From Serpens gallinarum (GTDB lineage Bacteria; Pseudomonadota; Gammaproteobacteria; Pseudomonadales; Pseudomonadaceae), in contig NZ_JACSQG010000003.1 in assembly GCF_014836765.1 (NCBI RefSeq), forward strand, positions 248,001-312,000: DNA of 64,000 nt, in the 5' to 3' direction. The notes beneath the pieces were generated by a model, which worked only from the letters and a program-made list of their open reading frames with translations, did no database searches and was not told the origin of the DNA. Shown one piece after another: positions 29,211 to 38,931 of this stretch. Within the stretch, counting starts at the first letter, position 1; each line of letters opens with the position of its first letter. A program made the position numbers and the translations under genes.

Positions 29211-29864
29211 CTAGCGCCGAATCCGGTAGGCTGCTTCTTCCAGGCGGGTCAGACCTTGCTGGTGATACTTCCAGTTGAGTTCAAGCACATCCTTCTGTGC
29301 CATCCACTCGACTGTCCAGGCGGCGCCGAACAAGCGCCGCACTTCTGCTTCACTCACCGCAAAGGGCGGCCCCGCCTTTTCTTCCTGGGCATAGTCGAGA
29401 GTCACCAGCAAACCGCTGCATGCCCCGGGCAGAATGGCCGTGAGATGGGCCGCATAGCGCTCGCGCATCTCAGCAGGCATGGCAATCAGCGCCGCCCGAT
29501 CGTAGAAGGCGCGACAGTTAGCTACATCGTCAGCAGTTAACGCGAAGAAATCGCCGCACCACAGCTCGATCAATCCGCTCTGGTAACGGGTGAACGAACC
29601 TTGCTGGCTGACCTCGGGTTGCAGGCTATGCTCGGCAAAAAATGCCTGCACCGCCGTCTCCGCCAGCTCAATACCAAGCACCGCATGGCCCTGGCCCGCA
29701 AGCCACGACAGGTCAAGGCTTTTGCCACACAGGGGCACCAACACGCGAGTCCCGGCCGCCAGCCGCAACGTCGGCCAAAACTGCTCAAGCCAGGGGTTTA
29801 CCTGATTCAGGTGAAAGCCGATTTCGTTGCGACTCCAACGAGCCTGCCAAAAGTCTTCATGCAT
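29211..29864 (-). CDS. tpm: Thiopurine S-methyltransferase
   Basis: A 217-residue SAM-dependent methyltransferase of the TPMT family; the bacterial enzymes methylate thiopurines and confer resistance to tellurite/selenite oxyanions. Motifs: [20 protein letters not shown] at the start, [20 protein letters not shown] for SAM binding, and [20 protein letters not shown]. Length equals that of P. aeruginosa Tpm. It is convergent with the chemoreceptor and divergent from the OsmC-family gene. Confidence 0.95.
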   Translation of the reverse strand: MHEDFWQARWSRNEIGFHLNQVNPWLEQFWPTLRLAAGTRVLVPLCGKSLDLSWLAGQGHAVLGIELAETAVQAFFAEHSLQPEVSQQGSFTRYQSGLIELWCGDFFALTADDVANCRAFYDRAALIAMPAEMRERYAAHLTAILPGACSGLLVTLDYAQEEKAGPPFAVSEAEVRRLFGAAWTVEWMAQKDVLELNWKYHQQGLTRLEEAAYRIRR

Positions 29865-29984
29865 GTGCCATGTCCTTTAGGTTGCCCACAGAGCAAACGA
29901 TTCTCGCACGGTCGGAGCCGTGGAACGACAGCAGCCTATACAGGCTCTATGTCTGACACCCTGTAAATCTGGAGCGGATTCCTT

Positions 29985-30404
29985 ATGAGCATCATGGTCA
30001 CCACTCAATCCAGTGACAGCTATCGCCATACCATCATGGTGGATGAAGAACATGAACTGATCACTGACATGCCAAAGTCCATGGGCGGCGAAGGCAGCGC
30101 ACCGGAGCCCCACGATTACTTCGACGCGGCCCTGGGCGCTTGCAAGGCGCTTACCGTCACCCACTACGCCCGCCAGCACGATATTCCGCTGACCGGCGTC
30201 AGTGTCGAGGTCAGTCACGACTCCAGCCGTGAAAAAGAAGGGCTCTATCCGATGACAGCCGTGCTCACCCTGCGGGGAATCCTGACTGATGAGCAGCGCG
30301 CCGAATTGAAACGGGTCGCGGACCGCTGCCCCCTGCATAAATTGATGACCCAGGTTGAAGTGAGCATTGAGACCCAGCTCAGCCAAGGTCCTTTCAGCCA
30401 ATAA
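29985..30404 (+). CDS. OsmC/Ohr-family protein
   Basis: A 139-residue OsmC-fold protein. The two peroxide-reactive cysteine positions of the superfamily are present: ALGACKALTVTHYARQ and DRCPLHKLM. Such enzymes reduce organic hydroperoxides with dithiols, although the YhfA-like branch this resembles has no firmly known substrate. GGAG lies ahead of the ATG. A terminator follows within 35 bases. Confidence 0.9.
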   Translation: MSIMVTTQSSDSYRHTIMVDEEHELITDMPKSMGGEGSAPEPHDYFDAALGACKALTVTHYARQHDIPLTGVSVEVSHDSSREKEGLYPMTAVLTLRGILTDEQRAELKRVADRCPLHKLMTQVEVSIETQLSQGPFSQ

Positions 30405-30435
30405 GCCGGACTGCCAATCCCGCGGTCCTTTCACT

Positions 30436-30470
30436 GCCCTCTCCATCTTTCGAGAGGGCCTTTCATTTGT
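30436..30470 (+). terminator. Intrinsic terminator after osmC-family gene
   Basis: A perfect 8-bp stem gccctctc (30436-30443) / gagagggc (30452-30459) with an eight-base loop, followed by a T-rich run (tttcatttgtttc). Confidence 0.8.
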
Positions 30471-30834
30471 TTCGCTGTCCGCACTCTGACACTCGCCTTA
30501 TTCAGAGCGTCGACTGCGACTGTCAGATCCATTCTCTGCGTGACCTCCGCCAGTTCCCGTGTTTAACCCAACAGCAATAGCACCTTGTATTAACCTTTTC
30601 TTTATTGTGGATTAAGACCCGAGTATGCTTCGCCACTTCGTGACCTGCCCTCCACATAGGGACAGCGCAATCTCCCGACCCGACGCATAACCCAACCCAC
30701 ACGCAGCCCCTGGCCCTCGCTAAAGGATCGGGTTAATACCCTATCGCTTTTTAAAAGACCCTTCGCGCCCATGCACACGCCTTTCAAGTGCTGCGCGATT
30801 CCCAGCATCTTGTAGGTGTTAACAAACTGACATC
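30471..30834 (+). promoter_or_regulatory. Long leader/promoter region of second chemoreceptor
   Basis: A 364-bp gene-free stretch. The AT-rich part (about 30575-30630) is the most promoter-like, but I find no convincing -35/-10 pair or a FliA-type motif. I see no repeat or leader peptide. The chemoreceptor start has only a distant AGGTG (about 17 bases away). Confidence 0.35.
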
Positions 30835-32337
30835 ATGACCAGTCACTCCCACTCCCTTCTAGCTCACTACCATAAAGCCGACCGAATCATGCTCGGCGTC
30901 GTGTGGTTTATGTTTCTGTATGCCCTGGTGATTGCGGCCTGGCAGGACAATTGGCCTCAAGCACTGATTATCGGCGGCCTCACCGCCGGCGCCATGAGCT
31001 TCCTCGTCCAACTGATTCCCGGCCAGCGCATGTTGCGATGCATGATTGGCGTGGCGTTCATGATCATGGCCGCCCTGCATATCAACCTGGGCCATGGCAT
31101 GGTCGAAATGCATTTCGGCATTTTCGTATTGTTGGCCTTTCTGCTCTATTACCATGACTGGCTGCCCATCGTTATCGCTGCTGCCACCACCACGGTTCAC
31201 CATCTGGTTTTTTTCGTATTGCAACAACGGGGTCTGAATATTTTTCTGATCCCGGAGGGTGACTGGCCGATTGTTTTCCTTCACGCGTTCTATGTCGTGC
31301 TGGAAACTGCAATCCTCGTCTACCTGGCCCGTAGCAGCCTCGCCACCGCTCAAGAAGGCGCAGCGCTGACCAAGGCTATCGCTTGCCTGACCCCGGATAG
31401 CGAGCGGATTGATCTGACCCCACGCATTCAGCAGCGCGGCCGAATTGCCCTGCGCTTCAATGAATTCCTCAACTATCTCGCCGAATTGGTGGGTGCGGTG
31501 AAGCGCGACATGCGCGCGCTGGAAAGCACCACGGCCAGCCTTAACCAGGCTACCCAGCACTTGCGTGAAGGCTCAAACCTGCAGCTCGAGCAAACCGCCC
31601 AAATGGTCAACGCCATGGAAGAAATGGCCTCGGCTATCGAGAATGTCGCAGAACATGCCGCGCACGCTGCCGTGACCGCACAAAGTGTCAATTCCAAAGC
31701 CCTTGAAGGACGCAGCGTTGTTGCCGACGCCCACGACGAGATCGCCAAACTGGCGGCGCACATCGAAAGCGCAAACCAGACAGTGCAGAGCCTGGCGACG
31801 CACTCCAAACACGTCGGCAAGGTCCTGGAGGTGATCAGCAGTATTGCCAGTCAGACCAACCTGCTGGCCTTGAACGCAGCCATTGAAGCCGCCCGAGCTG
31901 GTGAGCAAGGCCGGGGTTTTGCCGTCGTAGCCGATGAAGTTCGCAACCTCGCGCAGAGAACGGCCAACTCAACCAGTGAAATCCAGGGGATTCTCAGTCG
32001 ATTGCAGAGCGAAAGCCTTGAGGCCGCAAGCGTCATGCAGAACAGTCGTCTCGGCGTCATACAGTGTGTCAAAGGCAGCCAGCTTGCCAGTGACTTGCTG
32101 GAATCCATGGCTGGCGAGATCGAAGCGATCAGCGAGATGAATACATTGATCGCTGCCGCCACTCATGAACAGACGGCCGTGACCGAAGAAGTTGGCCAAC
32201 ACCTGCGGAGTATCAAAGATGTCGCCGAGCATACCGCCGTCAACGCCCGCCAACTGGAGCAGGATGGTAAGCAGTTACGTGTCCTGAGCGAACGCCTCGA
32301 CCAGCTGAGTGGGCGTTTCAGCAGCGCAGATAAATAA
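30835..32337 (+). CDS. Chemoreceptor with histidine-containing membrane input domain
   Basis: A 500-residue methyl-accepting protein without a periplasmic domain. Residues about 20-167 form five or six closely spaced membrane helices that carry His82, His87, His93, His107, His122-123 and His150 (segments [34 protein letters not shown]). A signalling domain follows, with the tip [19 protein letters not shown] and [20 protein letters not shown]. The histidines suggest haem or metal binding and redox or gas sensing; this is inference. The start ATG at 30835 has a weak ribosome site, so the N-terminus is less certain. Confidence 0.9.
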   Translation: MTSHSHSLLAHYHKADRIMLGVVWFMFLYALVIAAWQDNWPQALIIGGLTAGAMSFLVQLIPGQRMLRCMIGVAFMIMAALHINLGHGMVEMHFGIFVLLAFLLYYHDWLPIVIAAATTTVHHLVFFVLQQRGLNIFLIPEGDWPIVFLHAFYVVLETAILVYLARSSLATAQEGAALTKAIACLTPDSERIDLTPRIQQRGRIALRFNEFLNYLAELVGAVKRDMRALESTTASLNQATQHLREGSNLQLEQTAQMVNAMEEMASAIENVAEHAAHAAVTAQSVNSKALEGRSVVADAHDEIAKLAAHIESANQTVQSLATHSKHVGKVLEVISSIASQTNLLALNAAIEAARAGEQGRGFAVVADEVRNLAQRTANSTSEIQGILSRLQSESLEAASVMQNSRLGVIQCVKGSQLASDLLESMAGEIEAISEMNTLIAAATHEQTAVTEEVGQHLRSIKDVAEHTAVNARQLEQDGKQLRVLSERLDQLSGRFSSADK

Positions 32338-32410
32338 CACCGCACGATCTCGTATGGCGTTCAGCCCCTGGCAAGAGCAAAACAAGGGTCACGCCCAGCA
32401 CTCGCAGACG

Positions 32411-32447
32411 AAAAAACCACTGCCCCTAACGGGACAGCGGTTTTTTT
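32411..32447. terminator. Bidirectional terminator between chemoreceptor and htpG
   Basis: An A6-tailed and T7-tailed hairpin: aaaaaaccactgcccc pairs with gggacagcggtttttt through two mismatches. It lies between the convergent chemoreceptor (stop 32337) and htpG (stop 32493). Confidence 0.8.
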
Positions 32448-32492
32448 GTGGCGTTGCTTGATGGATCAACCGCGAAGGCTGATCCGACAGGT

Positions 32493-34397
32493 TCAGGCAG
32501 AAAGCTCTACCAGCAACTTGTTGAGGCGCTGAACATAGGCAGCCGGGTCCTTGAGGCTGTCACCCGCCGCCAGCGCAGCTTGATCGAACAGGATGTGCGA
32601 AAGGTCGGCGAAGCGATCTTCATCGGCTTCAGCGTCCAATTTTTCGATCAGCGGATGCTGCGGGTTGAACTCGAAGATCGGCTTGGAATCCGGCACTTTC
32701 TGCCCGCTGGCTTCGAGAATCTGGCGCATCTGCAGACCCAGGTCCTGCTCGCCGATGGCGAGAATTGCCGGCGAGTCGGTCAAGCGGTGCGAGACGCGAA
32801 CGTCGGCGACCTGTCCGCCCAGCGTGGTTTTCAGACGCTCGACCAGCCCTTCTTTGGCCTTGGCGACTTCTTCCTGGGCCTTCTTGTCCTCTTCCGAATC
32901 CAGGTTACCAAGATCCAGGTCGCCCCGGGCCACGTCGACAAACTGCTTGCCGTCGAACTCCGTCAGGTAGCTCATCAGCCACTCATCAATACGATCGGTG
33001 AGCAGCAGCACTTCGATGCCTTTCTTGCGGAACACTTCCAGGTGCGGGCTGTTCTTCACCTGATCGTAGGACTCGCCGGTCAGGTAGTAGATCTTGTCCT
33101 GGCCTTCCTTGACGCGGCCCAGGTAGTCAGCCAGGGATACCGACTGCTCGGCGGAACCGGCATGGGTGGACGCAAAGCGCAGCAAGCCGGCAATCTTTTC
33201 CTTGTTGGCAAAGTCTTCCGCCGGACCTTCCTTGAGCACCTGGCCAAAGGCTTTCCAGAACTCGGTGTACTGCTCGGGCTCGTTCTTGGCCATCTTTTCC
33301 AGCATGTCCAGCACGCGCTTGGTCAGCGCCGACTTCATGCTGTCGATGACCGGATCTTTTTGCAGGATTTCGCGGGAGACGTTCAGCGACAGGTCGTTGG
33401 AGTCGACCACGCCCTTGATAAAGCGCAGGTACAGCGGCAGGAACTCGTCGGCCTGGTCCATGATGAACACGCGCTGCACGTAGAGCTTTAGGCCCTTGGG
33501 CGCTTCACGCTGGTAGAGGTCGAATGGCGCACGGCCCGGCACGTAGAGCAGCGAGGTGTATTCGAGCTTGCCCTCGACCTTGTTGTGACTCCAGGTCAGC
33601 GGATTCTCGAAATCATGGGCGACGTGCTTGTAGAATTCCTGGTATTCCTCATCCTTGATCTCGGTGCGCGGGCGGGTCCACAACGCACTGGCGCGGTTGA
33701 CGGTTTCCCACTCGGGCTCCGCAGGTTTGTCCTTCTCTTCCCCGACGTGCTCTTTAGGCAATTCGATGGGCAAGGCAATGTGGTCGGAGTACTTCTTGAC
33801 GATGTTGCGCAGGCGCCAACCGTCGGCGAACTCTTCTTCACCGCTCTTCAGGTGCAGGACGATGCGTGTGCCACGCTCGGCTTTTTCGACGGTAGCAACG
33901 TCGAACTCGCCCTCGCCTTTCGATGACCAGTGCACGCCTTCGCTGGCTGGCATACCGGCACGGCGGCTGTAGACATCCACCTTGTCGGCGACGATGAAGG
34001 CCGAATAGAAGCCCACGCCAAACTGGCCAATCAGTTGGGAATCCTTCTTGGCGTCACCGGAGAGGTTTTTCATGAAGTCGGCAGTGCCGGACTTGGCGAT
34101 GGTGCCCAGGTGGGAAATGACATCCTCACGGCTCATACCGATGCCGTTGTCTTCGAGGGTGACGGTCTTGGCGTTCTTGTCGAAGCTCAGACGAATTTTC
34201 AGCTCGGCGCCGCCTTCCAGTAACTCGGGCTTGGCCAGCGCCTCGAAGCGCAGCTTGTCGGCGGCATCGGACGCGTTGGAAATCAGCTCACGGAGGAAAA
34301 TTTCCTTGTTGGAGTACAAGGAATGGATCATCAGGTGAAGCATCTGCTTCACTTCGGTCTGGAAGCCCAGGGTTTCTTTTTGAGTTTCCACACTCAT
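32493..34397 (-). CDS. htpG: Chaperone HtpG (Hsp90)
   Basis: A 634-residue ATP-dependent chaperone that helps late folding and stability of client proteins in the cytoplasm. GHKL ATPase domain with [40 protein letters not shown] and [17 protein letters not shown]; middle domain with [10 protein letters not shown] and [10 protein letters not shown]-terminal dimerisation domain. I choose the ATG at 34395-34397 (MSVETQKE), matching P. aeruginosa; an ATG two codons upstream is possible, and GGAG serves either. A heat-shock promoter motif lies 56-83 bases upstream. Confidence 0.97.
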   Translation of the reverse strand: MSVETQKETLGFQTEVKQMLHLMIHSLYSNKEIFLRELISNASDAADKLRFEALAKPELLEGGAELKIRLSFDKNAKTVTLEDNGIGMSREDVISHLGTIAKSGTADFMKNLSGDAKKDSQLIGQFGVGFYSAFIVADKVDVYSRRAGMPASEGVHWSSKGEGEFDVATVEKAERGTRIVLHLKSGEEEFADGWRLRNIVKKYSDHIALPIELPKEHVGEEKDKPAEPEWETVNRASALWTRPRTEIKDEEYQEFYKHVAHDFENPLTWSHNKVEGKLEYTSLLYVPGRAPFDLYQREAPKGLKLYVQRVFIMDQADEFLPLYLRFIKGVVDSNDLSLNVSREILQKDPVIDSMKSALTKRVLDMLEKMAKNEPEQYTEFWKAFGQVLKEGPAEDFANKEKIAGLLRFASTHAGSAEQSVSLADYLGRVKEGQDKIYYLTGESYDQVKNSPHLEVFRKKGIEVLLLTDRIDEWLMSYLTEFDGKQFVDVARGDLDLGNLDSEEDKKAQEEVAKAKEGLVERLKTTLGGQVADVRVSHRLTDSPAILAIGEQDLGLQMRQILEASGQKVPDSKPIFEFNPQHPLIEKLDAEADEDRFADLSHILFDQAALAAGDSLKDPAAYVQRLNKLLVELSA

Positions 34398-34452
34398 GGT
34401 CATCAAACTCCACGTGGATGGTACGGATCGCAGTTGCGACGGATAACCCAGC

Positions 34453-34480
34453 AAATGGGGGCACCACCAGCCATTTCAAG
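34453..34480 (-). promoter_or_regulatory. RpoH (sigma-32) type promoter of htpG
   Basis: On the minus strand CTTGAAA (34480-34474) and CCCCATTT (34460-34453) are separated by 13 bases, a near-perfect match to the sigma-32 consensus CTTGAAA-N11-16-CCCCATnT. Transcription would begin near 34446, leaving a leader of about 49 bases. Confidence 0.85.
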
Positions 34481-34492
34481 GGCTTGGGGTTT

Positions 34493-35734
34493 TTACTGCA
34501 GTAATTCGATGCGCCGAATTTCCGAGGTAGCCAGACTGAAGCGTACTTCACCCGGCCCACCTCGCACTTGGCGAATCAGCACACGGCCTTCCTCGTCCAG
34601 CCCCAGGAATACGCCTTCGGCCACATGCCCGCGCACGGTCTGCACCCGCAACCGGCTGTTTGGGAAGTCTCCAGGAGCCGCCTGCAGCCGCTGCAGAGAA
34701 AAGGCTCCCGACACCGGAGGCGGCGCATTTGGGCGCTGGCGGTTTTCGCTCCGTGGGGCAGACGCTGGTGGCGGAACCGCAGCCGCGGCGACGGGCAATT
34801 CAGGATAACGGTCACCCAGCACCTGCCACCCATGACTGGGGTGCTTTTGCAGTTTCAATGGCAGACGCACAGTGCGCGTACCGATTTTCACAAGCACATG
34901 CACATCCAGATACTGCGCTGTCCAATCCAGCCCCGAGATGCTGAAAACCTGCACTTCGGGTTGCACGAAACGACGTTGCAGGTAATCGCCGATTACATGC
35001 AGGAGGGTGTCTTCCGAGTCGAAGTGGGTATCAACTTGGCCATCCTCGCGATACCGCAGGTGATCGGTGAACAGCTCGACACGTCCGCTCAAGCGTGTCT
35101 GGTACGGAGCCGGCAAGGTCAGGTGCAGATCACCGACCAGACGGTTGGGTGCCTTGGGCTGCAGATTAAGGTGCAAGGTATATCCATGCTCCAGGCGGTG
35201 GGCTTCCGGCAGATCCTGCTCGGGCAACAAGCGGCTGATCTCCACCTCTGGCACATCAACGCGATCCTGCGGGAGGATATCCAGGCGCAGGGCCTGTTCT
35301 TCCGGGCCTTGCGGCAGGCGTATCAGCAGCTCACGCCGAGCGAAAAAATCGCGCCCTTCACGCAAGCGCAACACACCATTGATCAACTCGCCCTGCTCCG
35401 GCTTGAACAGTTCGCCCCAGAGCTGGCCTTGCAGGGTGGTGTGCAGCTCAGCCGGTGGCGGCTGTAACCATTGCAGCGAAAGAATGGCGCGTAGGCGTTC
35501 GCTGTCGCGACTGGCCACCTGGATCAGACCACTGATCAGCACCACACAGCCGAGCGCGCCCACGAGTATCGGCAAACGCCCTCGCGACCAATGACGCCAG
35601 GCAAACGCGAGCGCTAAAGGCGGCACCAGGCTCGCAACGCCCCAGGCGGCACTCACTGAGAAGGCGCGCAGGCTCAGCCACACGAGACACACCAGGATCA
35701 GCAGCAGGCCGCCCAGGATCAGCAAAGCATCCAT
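34493..35734 (-). CDS. Uncharacterised membrane-anchored protein
   Basis: A 413-residue protein whose family I do not recognise by function. Two or three N-terminal helices lie within about residues 1-75, the last LPILVGALGCVVLISGLIQV. A large soluble region follows, with a beta-rich part about 95-315, a proline/alanine-rich linker about 318-345, and a compact tail (about 360-413) starting SRLRVQTVRGHVAEGVFLGL and ending SEIRRIELLQ. The tail pattern suggests a small Sm-like or KOW-like barrel; this is inference from alternating residues only. AAGGAAG precedes the ATG. It lies 34 bp after a thioesterase gene, probably in one operon, with htpG next downstream. Confidence 0.8.
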   Translation of the reverse strand: MDALLILGGLLLILVCLVWLSLRAFSVSAAWGVASLVPPLALAFAWRHWSRGRLPILVGALGCVVLISGLIQVASRDSERLRAILSLQWLQPPPAELHTTLQGQLWGELFKPEQGELINGVLRLREGRDFFARRELLIRLPQGPEEQALRLDILPQDRVDVPEVEISRLLPEQDLPEAHRLEHGYTLHLNLQPKAPNRLVGDLHLTLPAPYQTRLSGRVELFTDHLRYREDGQVDTHFDSEDTLLHVIGDYLQRRFVQPEVQVFSISGLDWTAQYLDVHVLVKIGTRTVRLPLKLQKHPSHGWQVLGDRYPELPVAAAAVPPPASAPRSENRQRPNAPPPVSGAFSLQRLQAAPGDFPNSRLRVQTVRGHVAEGVFLGLDEEGRVLIRQVRGGPGEVRFSLATSEIRRIELLQ

Positions 35735-35768
35735 GAATCTTCCTTAACATGCGGCCATGACCCATTGA

Positions 35769-36215
35769 TCAGGGTTCGTCAACCTTGAAGTGGGCGCGCG
35801 CGGTGGCGATCGGCTCGGTTTGCGTGGTTTGCCAGGCGGTGATCGACACGTTGGCGACGCGACGTCCCTGTCGCCATACCTGGCATGAAGCGTAGGTGTC
35901 ACGATAATGACCGGCCCGCAGGTAATCTATCGAGAAGTCGATGATTTTCGGCAAATGTGGCGTGCCCATGAACATCAGCAGATGCAACATGGCCGCATGC
36001 TCCATAAAACCTGCAATGACACCGCCGTGCAGCGCCGGCAACACCGGATTGCCAATGTTGTCGGCGTTGGTCGGCAATCGAAACACCATGTCATCGCCCA
36101 GACGCAGGCATTCAATGCCGATAAGGCGCGCATAGGGCACCAGATCGAGCAGTGCCGAATAATCGTTCTTCTCGTTGGCCTCTTGCACCAACGCGTTGAA
36201 ATTCTGTGGGCTCAT
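35769..36215 (-). CDS. PaaI-like hotdog-fold thioesterase
   Basis: A 148-residue hotdog protein of the PaaI/acyl-CoA thioesterase family. The catalytic stretch LHGGVIAGFMEHAAMLHL carries Glu in the position where many members have Asp. DFSIDYLRAGHYRDTYASCQ and RRVANVSITAWQ follow the family pattern. The start codon overlaps the stop of the preceding thioesterase gene by four bases (ATGA). The substrate acyl-CoA is unknown. Confidence 0.9.
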   Translation of the reverse strand: MSPQNFNALVQEANEKNDYSALLDLVPYARLIGIECLRLGDDMVFRLPTNADNIGNPVLPALHGGVIAGFMEHAAMLHLLMFMGTPHLPKIIDFSIDYLRAGHYRDTYASCQVWRQGRRVANVSITAWQTTQTEPIATARAHFKVDEP

Positions 36216-36676
36216 GCCTTGTTCCTCAACGTGCCGGCCTTGACGTGCGCGTCCTTGCCCAAACGCATGAAGGTGCCAACCGCATGCGCAATTGGCTGCT
36301 GCGGATCATCCTGATAGGCATAACCACGGGTGAAGATCACTGTTGGCGTGACGCGATAGCACTCGGCAAAGCTGTACACATCCTTGTGCGGATCGGCCGG
36401 ATGCATGTAGTCGATACGCAGGTCGAGAGTCGGGCAGATTTCCATCTCGGGCAGGAAGCAGACAGTGGAAATCCCGCAGGTAGTGTCCATCAGGGTGGTG
36501 ATTGCCCCACCGTGAATCACACCGGTTTCTGGATTACCGACGATCTTTTCGCTGTAGGGCAAACACAGGGATAACCCCTGGGCATCAGCCTGCATCACCC
36601 GTAAGCCAAGCACTTGGCAATGGCGCAAAGCACTCAGAAAATGTTTTGCCCGTTCAACGATGAGAATGTCACTCAT
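36212..36676 (-). CDS. PaaI-like hotdog-fold thioesterase
   Basis: A 154-residue hotdog thioesterase, first of a translationally coupled pair. Active-site stretch IHGGAITTLMDTTCGIST with the usual Asp; LDLRIDYMHPADPHKDVYSF and ARGYAYQDDP-like C-terminal strands (here TRGYAYQDDP). The tandem arrangement suggests a heterodimer or two related specificities; members often clear misloaded or toxic acyl-CoAs. Confidence 0.9.
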   Translation of the reverse strand: MSDILIVERAKHFLSALRHCQVLGLRVMQADAQGLSLCLPYSEKIVGNPETGVIHGGAITTLMDTTCGISTVCFLPEMEICPTLDLRIDYMHPADPHKDVYSFAECYRVTPTVIFTRGYAYQDDPQQPIAHAVGTFMRLGKDAHVKAGTLRNKA

Positions 36677-36839
36677 ACAGCGAAACCACGTCAGCGGAAA
36701 AAGGGGCGGAATAATAGCGCAGGGCCAGGACCGCCAATGTAACTATCCGTAAAGTACGGCTGGCGGAACAGAAGAAGCCAACAGGGCAACTGTTTGCCAC
36801 CCCGCCTACCTGGCCGCTGAGTTTTCTCTGACGACGTAC
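36677..36839. other. Intergenic region with nested hairpin
   Basis: Contains ccgcca (36731-36736) pairing with tggcgg (36761-36766), and inside it ccgta (36747-36751) with tacgg (36755-36759). It lies upstream of the thioesterase pair and downstream of the DUF599 gene on the same strand. It could be a weak terminator, but there is no T tract. Confidence 0.35.
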
Positions 36840-37568
36840 TCAGAGGTCCCGGAGCTCATCGTCTACCGCCGTCTGCGTGTAGAGCATTACCTGCAGGACC
36901 TTCGAGTGAAATTCACGGCGGTACAGTACCAGTACTACCCCTGCGGTAACCGCCATATAAACCAAGGGATGGATAAACCAGGTCAGAGTGGCCAGGCCAA
37001 AATAATAGGCACGCAAACCGAAGTTGAAGTGATTGGCCGCCATGGAAATCACTCGAGCGGAGCGGCTGGCGAAAGACTTACGCTCCTGGTCGCTGACATT
37101 GCGCTCGCCAATCAGGGGCGCCGATCCGATCAGCACGGCCGCAAAGTTGTATTGCCGCATGCACCAACTGAACGTGAAGAATGCATAAACAAAAATCAAC
37201 GCGAGTGCCAACAGCTTGAGTTCTGAAAGCTGCCGACTCACCGGTTGGGTCAAGGGCAATTCCGCCAGGAGCGTGAAGGCCTGCTCCGATGCCCCCAAGG
37301 CGGTCAAGACACCGGCGAGGATGATCAGCGTACTGGACGCAAAGAATGAGGCGTTGCGCTCCAGACTGCCGATCACGTTGGCGTCGGCGATACGGTTGTC
37401 GCGCAGCAACATGCGCCGCATCCAGTCTTCGCGATACAAATGCAGCACACTGGCCAGGCAGGGAGTATCCCTGCCCCTCCAGATCGCGTAGCGGGTATAC
37501 CCCACCCAACACACCGTTAACCAGAGAATGGCCAGCAGGTCCTGCAGGTATATCGCGAAAATCGACAT
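36840..37568 (-). CDS. DUF599 family membrane protein
   Basis: A 242-residue integral membrane protein with about four to five helices. The DUF599 pattern is seen in LWLTVCWVGYTRYAIWRGRD, LLRDNRIADANVIGSLERNA and FNFGLRAYYFGLATLTWF. It has no assigned activity. AAGGAGCT lies just ahead of the ATG. The gene is 49 bp downstream of brnQ, as in other pseudomonads, so it may be co-transcribed with the transporter. Confidence 0.9.
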   Translation of the reverse strand: MSIFAIYLQDLLAILWLTVCWVGYTRYAIWRGRDTPCLASVLHLYREDWMRRMLLRDNRIADANVIGSLERNASFFASSTLIILAGVLTALGASEQAFTLLAELPLTQPVSRQLSELKLLALALIFVYAFFTFSWCMRQYNFAAVLIGSAPLIGERNVSDQERKSFASRSARVISMAANHFNFGLRAYYFGLATLTWFIHPLVYMAVTAGVVLVLYRREFHSKVLQVMLYTQTAVDDELRDL

Positions 37569-37617
37569 AGGGAGCTCCTTCTATGCCGAAGGATTATACC
37601 TCCAAGACTGCGAGGGA

Positions 37618-38931
37618 TCAGATGGGGTTGCTTACTCGCTCGGAAAGCAGCCGATCTCCCACCACGGCCAGCACCAGGGTGACCAGCACCGGCAGTACCC
37701 AGCCCATGCCCAGCGAGGCCCAAGGCAGCTGCGAGAAGAATGCGGGTATCAGCGCAGCGAAGCCGGCTGCGCTCAGACCATCGACCACGCCAAACAGCAA
37801 GGTGACGGCCATCACCGGGCGAAACACGCGCGCTGCTGAGCGCCACAGTCGATCTGCCAACGCCAGGACGACCAGGACAATCGCCAGAGGGTAAAGGCCA
37901 ACCAGCACAGGCACCGATACTCGGATCAACTCATTCAACCCCTGGTTGGATACCAGCAGACTGAACAGGACGAACACCCACACCACCTTGGCGTAGGACA
38001 CGTGCAACAGCTCACTGAAGAACTCGCCACAGGCGGTGATCAGCCCGACGCCCGTGGTCAGGCAGGCCAGAATGATAACGGTGGCCAACAGCAACAAACC
38101 CGGGCTACCAAAGGTGTGGTGGACATAGGCGGTAAGGATTTGTCCACCATTACTGGCTTCGCCGGCGATGCCCTGGCTGGTGGCACCGAGATAGAACAGC
38201 GACAGATAGACCAGCGCCAGGCCGGTGCCGGCGATGAGCACGGCAATGATCGAATATCGGGTCACCAGATTGGGCATCGTCACGCCCCGATCGCGAATCG
38301 CGGTGGCGATCACCACACCAAACACCAGGGCACCGAGAGCATCCATGGTCAGGTAGCCCTCGACAAAGCCTTTCATCAACGGCTGGGCCTGATAGGCCTG
38401 GACCGTAGCGCCGACCGGGCCGGCCGGAGCAAACAGCGCCGCGGCGCCTAGCAAGACCAGAGCCACCAGCAAGACCGGCGTAATGACTTTGCCAACCCGG
38501 TTCAGCAGTTGGCCGGGCTTGAGGGACAGGAACAGCACGACGCCGAAAAACATACACGTGTAGATAAACAGCGCCACCGCTCCGCCGCCTGTAAAGGGCA
38601 AGACACCAATCTCGAATGAAGCAACCGCAGTACGGGGCGTTGCAAACAGCGGACCGATGGCTAAGTAGACAGCCACTGCCAGCAACGTGCCCGCCCACTT
38701 ACCCAACGGTGCCGTAAGAGCCGGCATGCCGCCACCGACTCGCGCCAAGGCCACCACCGTCAGCAACGGCAGGCCAACGCCTGTGAGCAAAAAGCCCAAT
38801 GCCGCTTTCCAGACGTGTTCTCCCGAGGCCATACCGGCGCTGGCCGGAAAAATGATATTGCCGGCGCCTAGAAACAGCGCGAAGGTCATGAAGCCAAGGG
38901 CAAGCAGGTCAGAACCTTTAAAACGAGTCAT
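37618..38931 (-). CDS. brnQ: Branched-chain amino acid transporter, LIVCS family
   Basis: A 437-residue inner-membrane symporter (BrnQ/BraB) that imports leucine, isoleucine and valine with Na+ or H+. Typical start MTRFKGSDLLALGFMTFALF, then LGAGNIIFPASAGMASG, and about 12 helices. I start at the ATG at 38929-38931; the frame is open 76 further codons upstream, but that sequence is not family-like. No clear unpaired Shine-Dalgarno: GGAAG lies about 14 bases upstream inside a small hairpin. In P. aeruginosa the orthologue braB occupies the same position beside sucCD. Confidence 0.94.
   Translation of the reverse strand: MTRFKGSDLLALGFMTFALFLGAGNIIFPASAGMASGEHVWKAALGFLLTGVGLPLLTVVALARVGGGMPALTAPLGKWAGTLLAVAVYLAIGPLFATPRTAVASFEIGVLPFTGGGAVALFIYTCMFFGVVLFLSLKPGQLLNRVGKVITPVLLVALVLLGAAALFAPAGPVGATVQAYQAQPLMKGFVEGYLTMDALGALVFGVVIATAIRDRGVTMPNLVTRYSIIAVLIAGTGLALVYLSLFYLGATSQGIAGEASNGGQILTAYVHHTFGSPGLLLLATVIILACLTTGVGLITACGEFFSELLHVSYAKVVWVFVLFSLLVSNQGLNELIRVSVPVLVGLYPLAIVLVVLALADRLWRSAARVFRPVMAVTLLFGVVDGLSAAGFAALIPAFFSQLPWASLGMGWVLPVLVTLVLAVVGDRLLSERVSNPI

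Noticed and set aside
30602-30808. 68-codon minus-strand frame in the long spacer before the second chemoreceptor
   Set aside because: Arginine-rich, no ribosome site and no similarity that I recognise; treated as non-coding.
30471-30834. FliA (sigma-28) promoter for the chemoreceptor
   Set aside because: A TAAA sequence is present, but the expected GCCGATAA element at the right distance is not.
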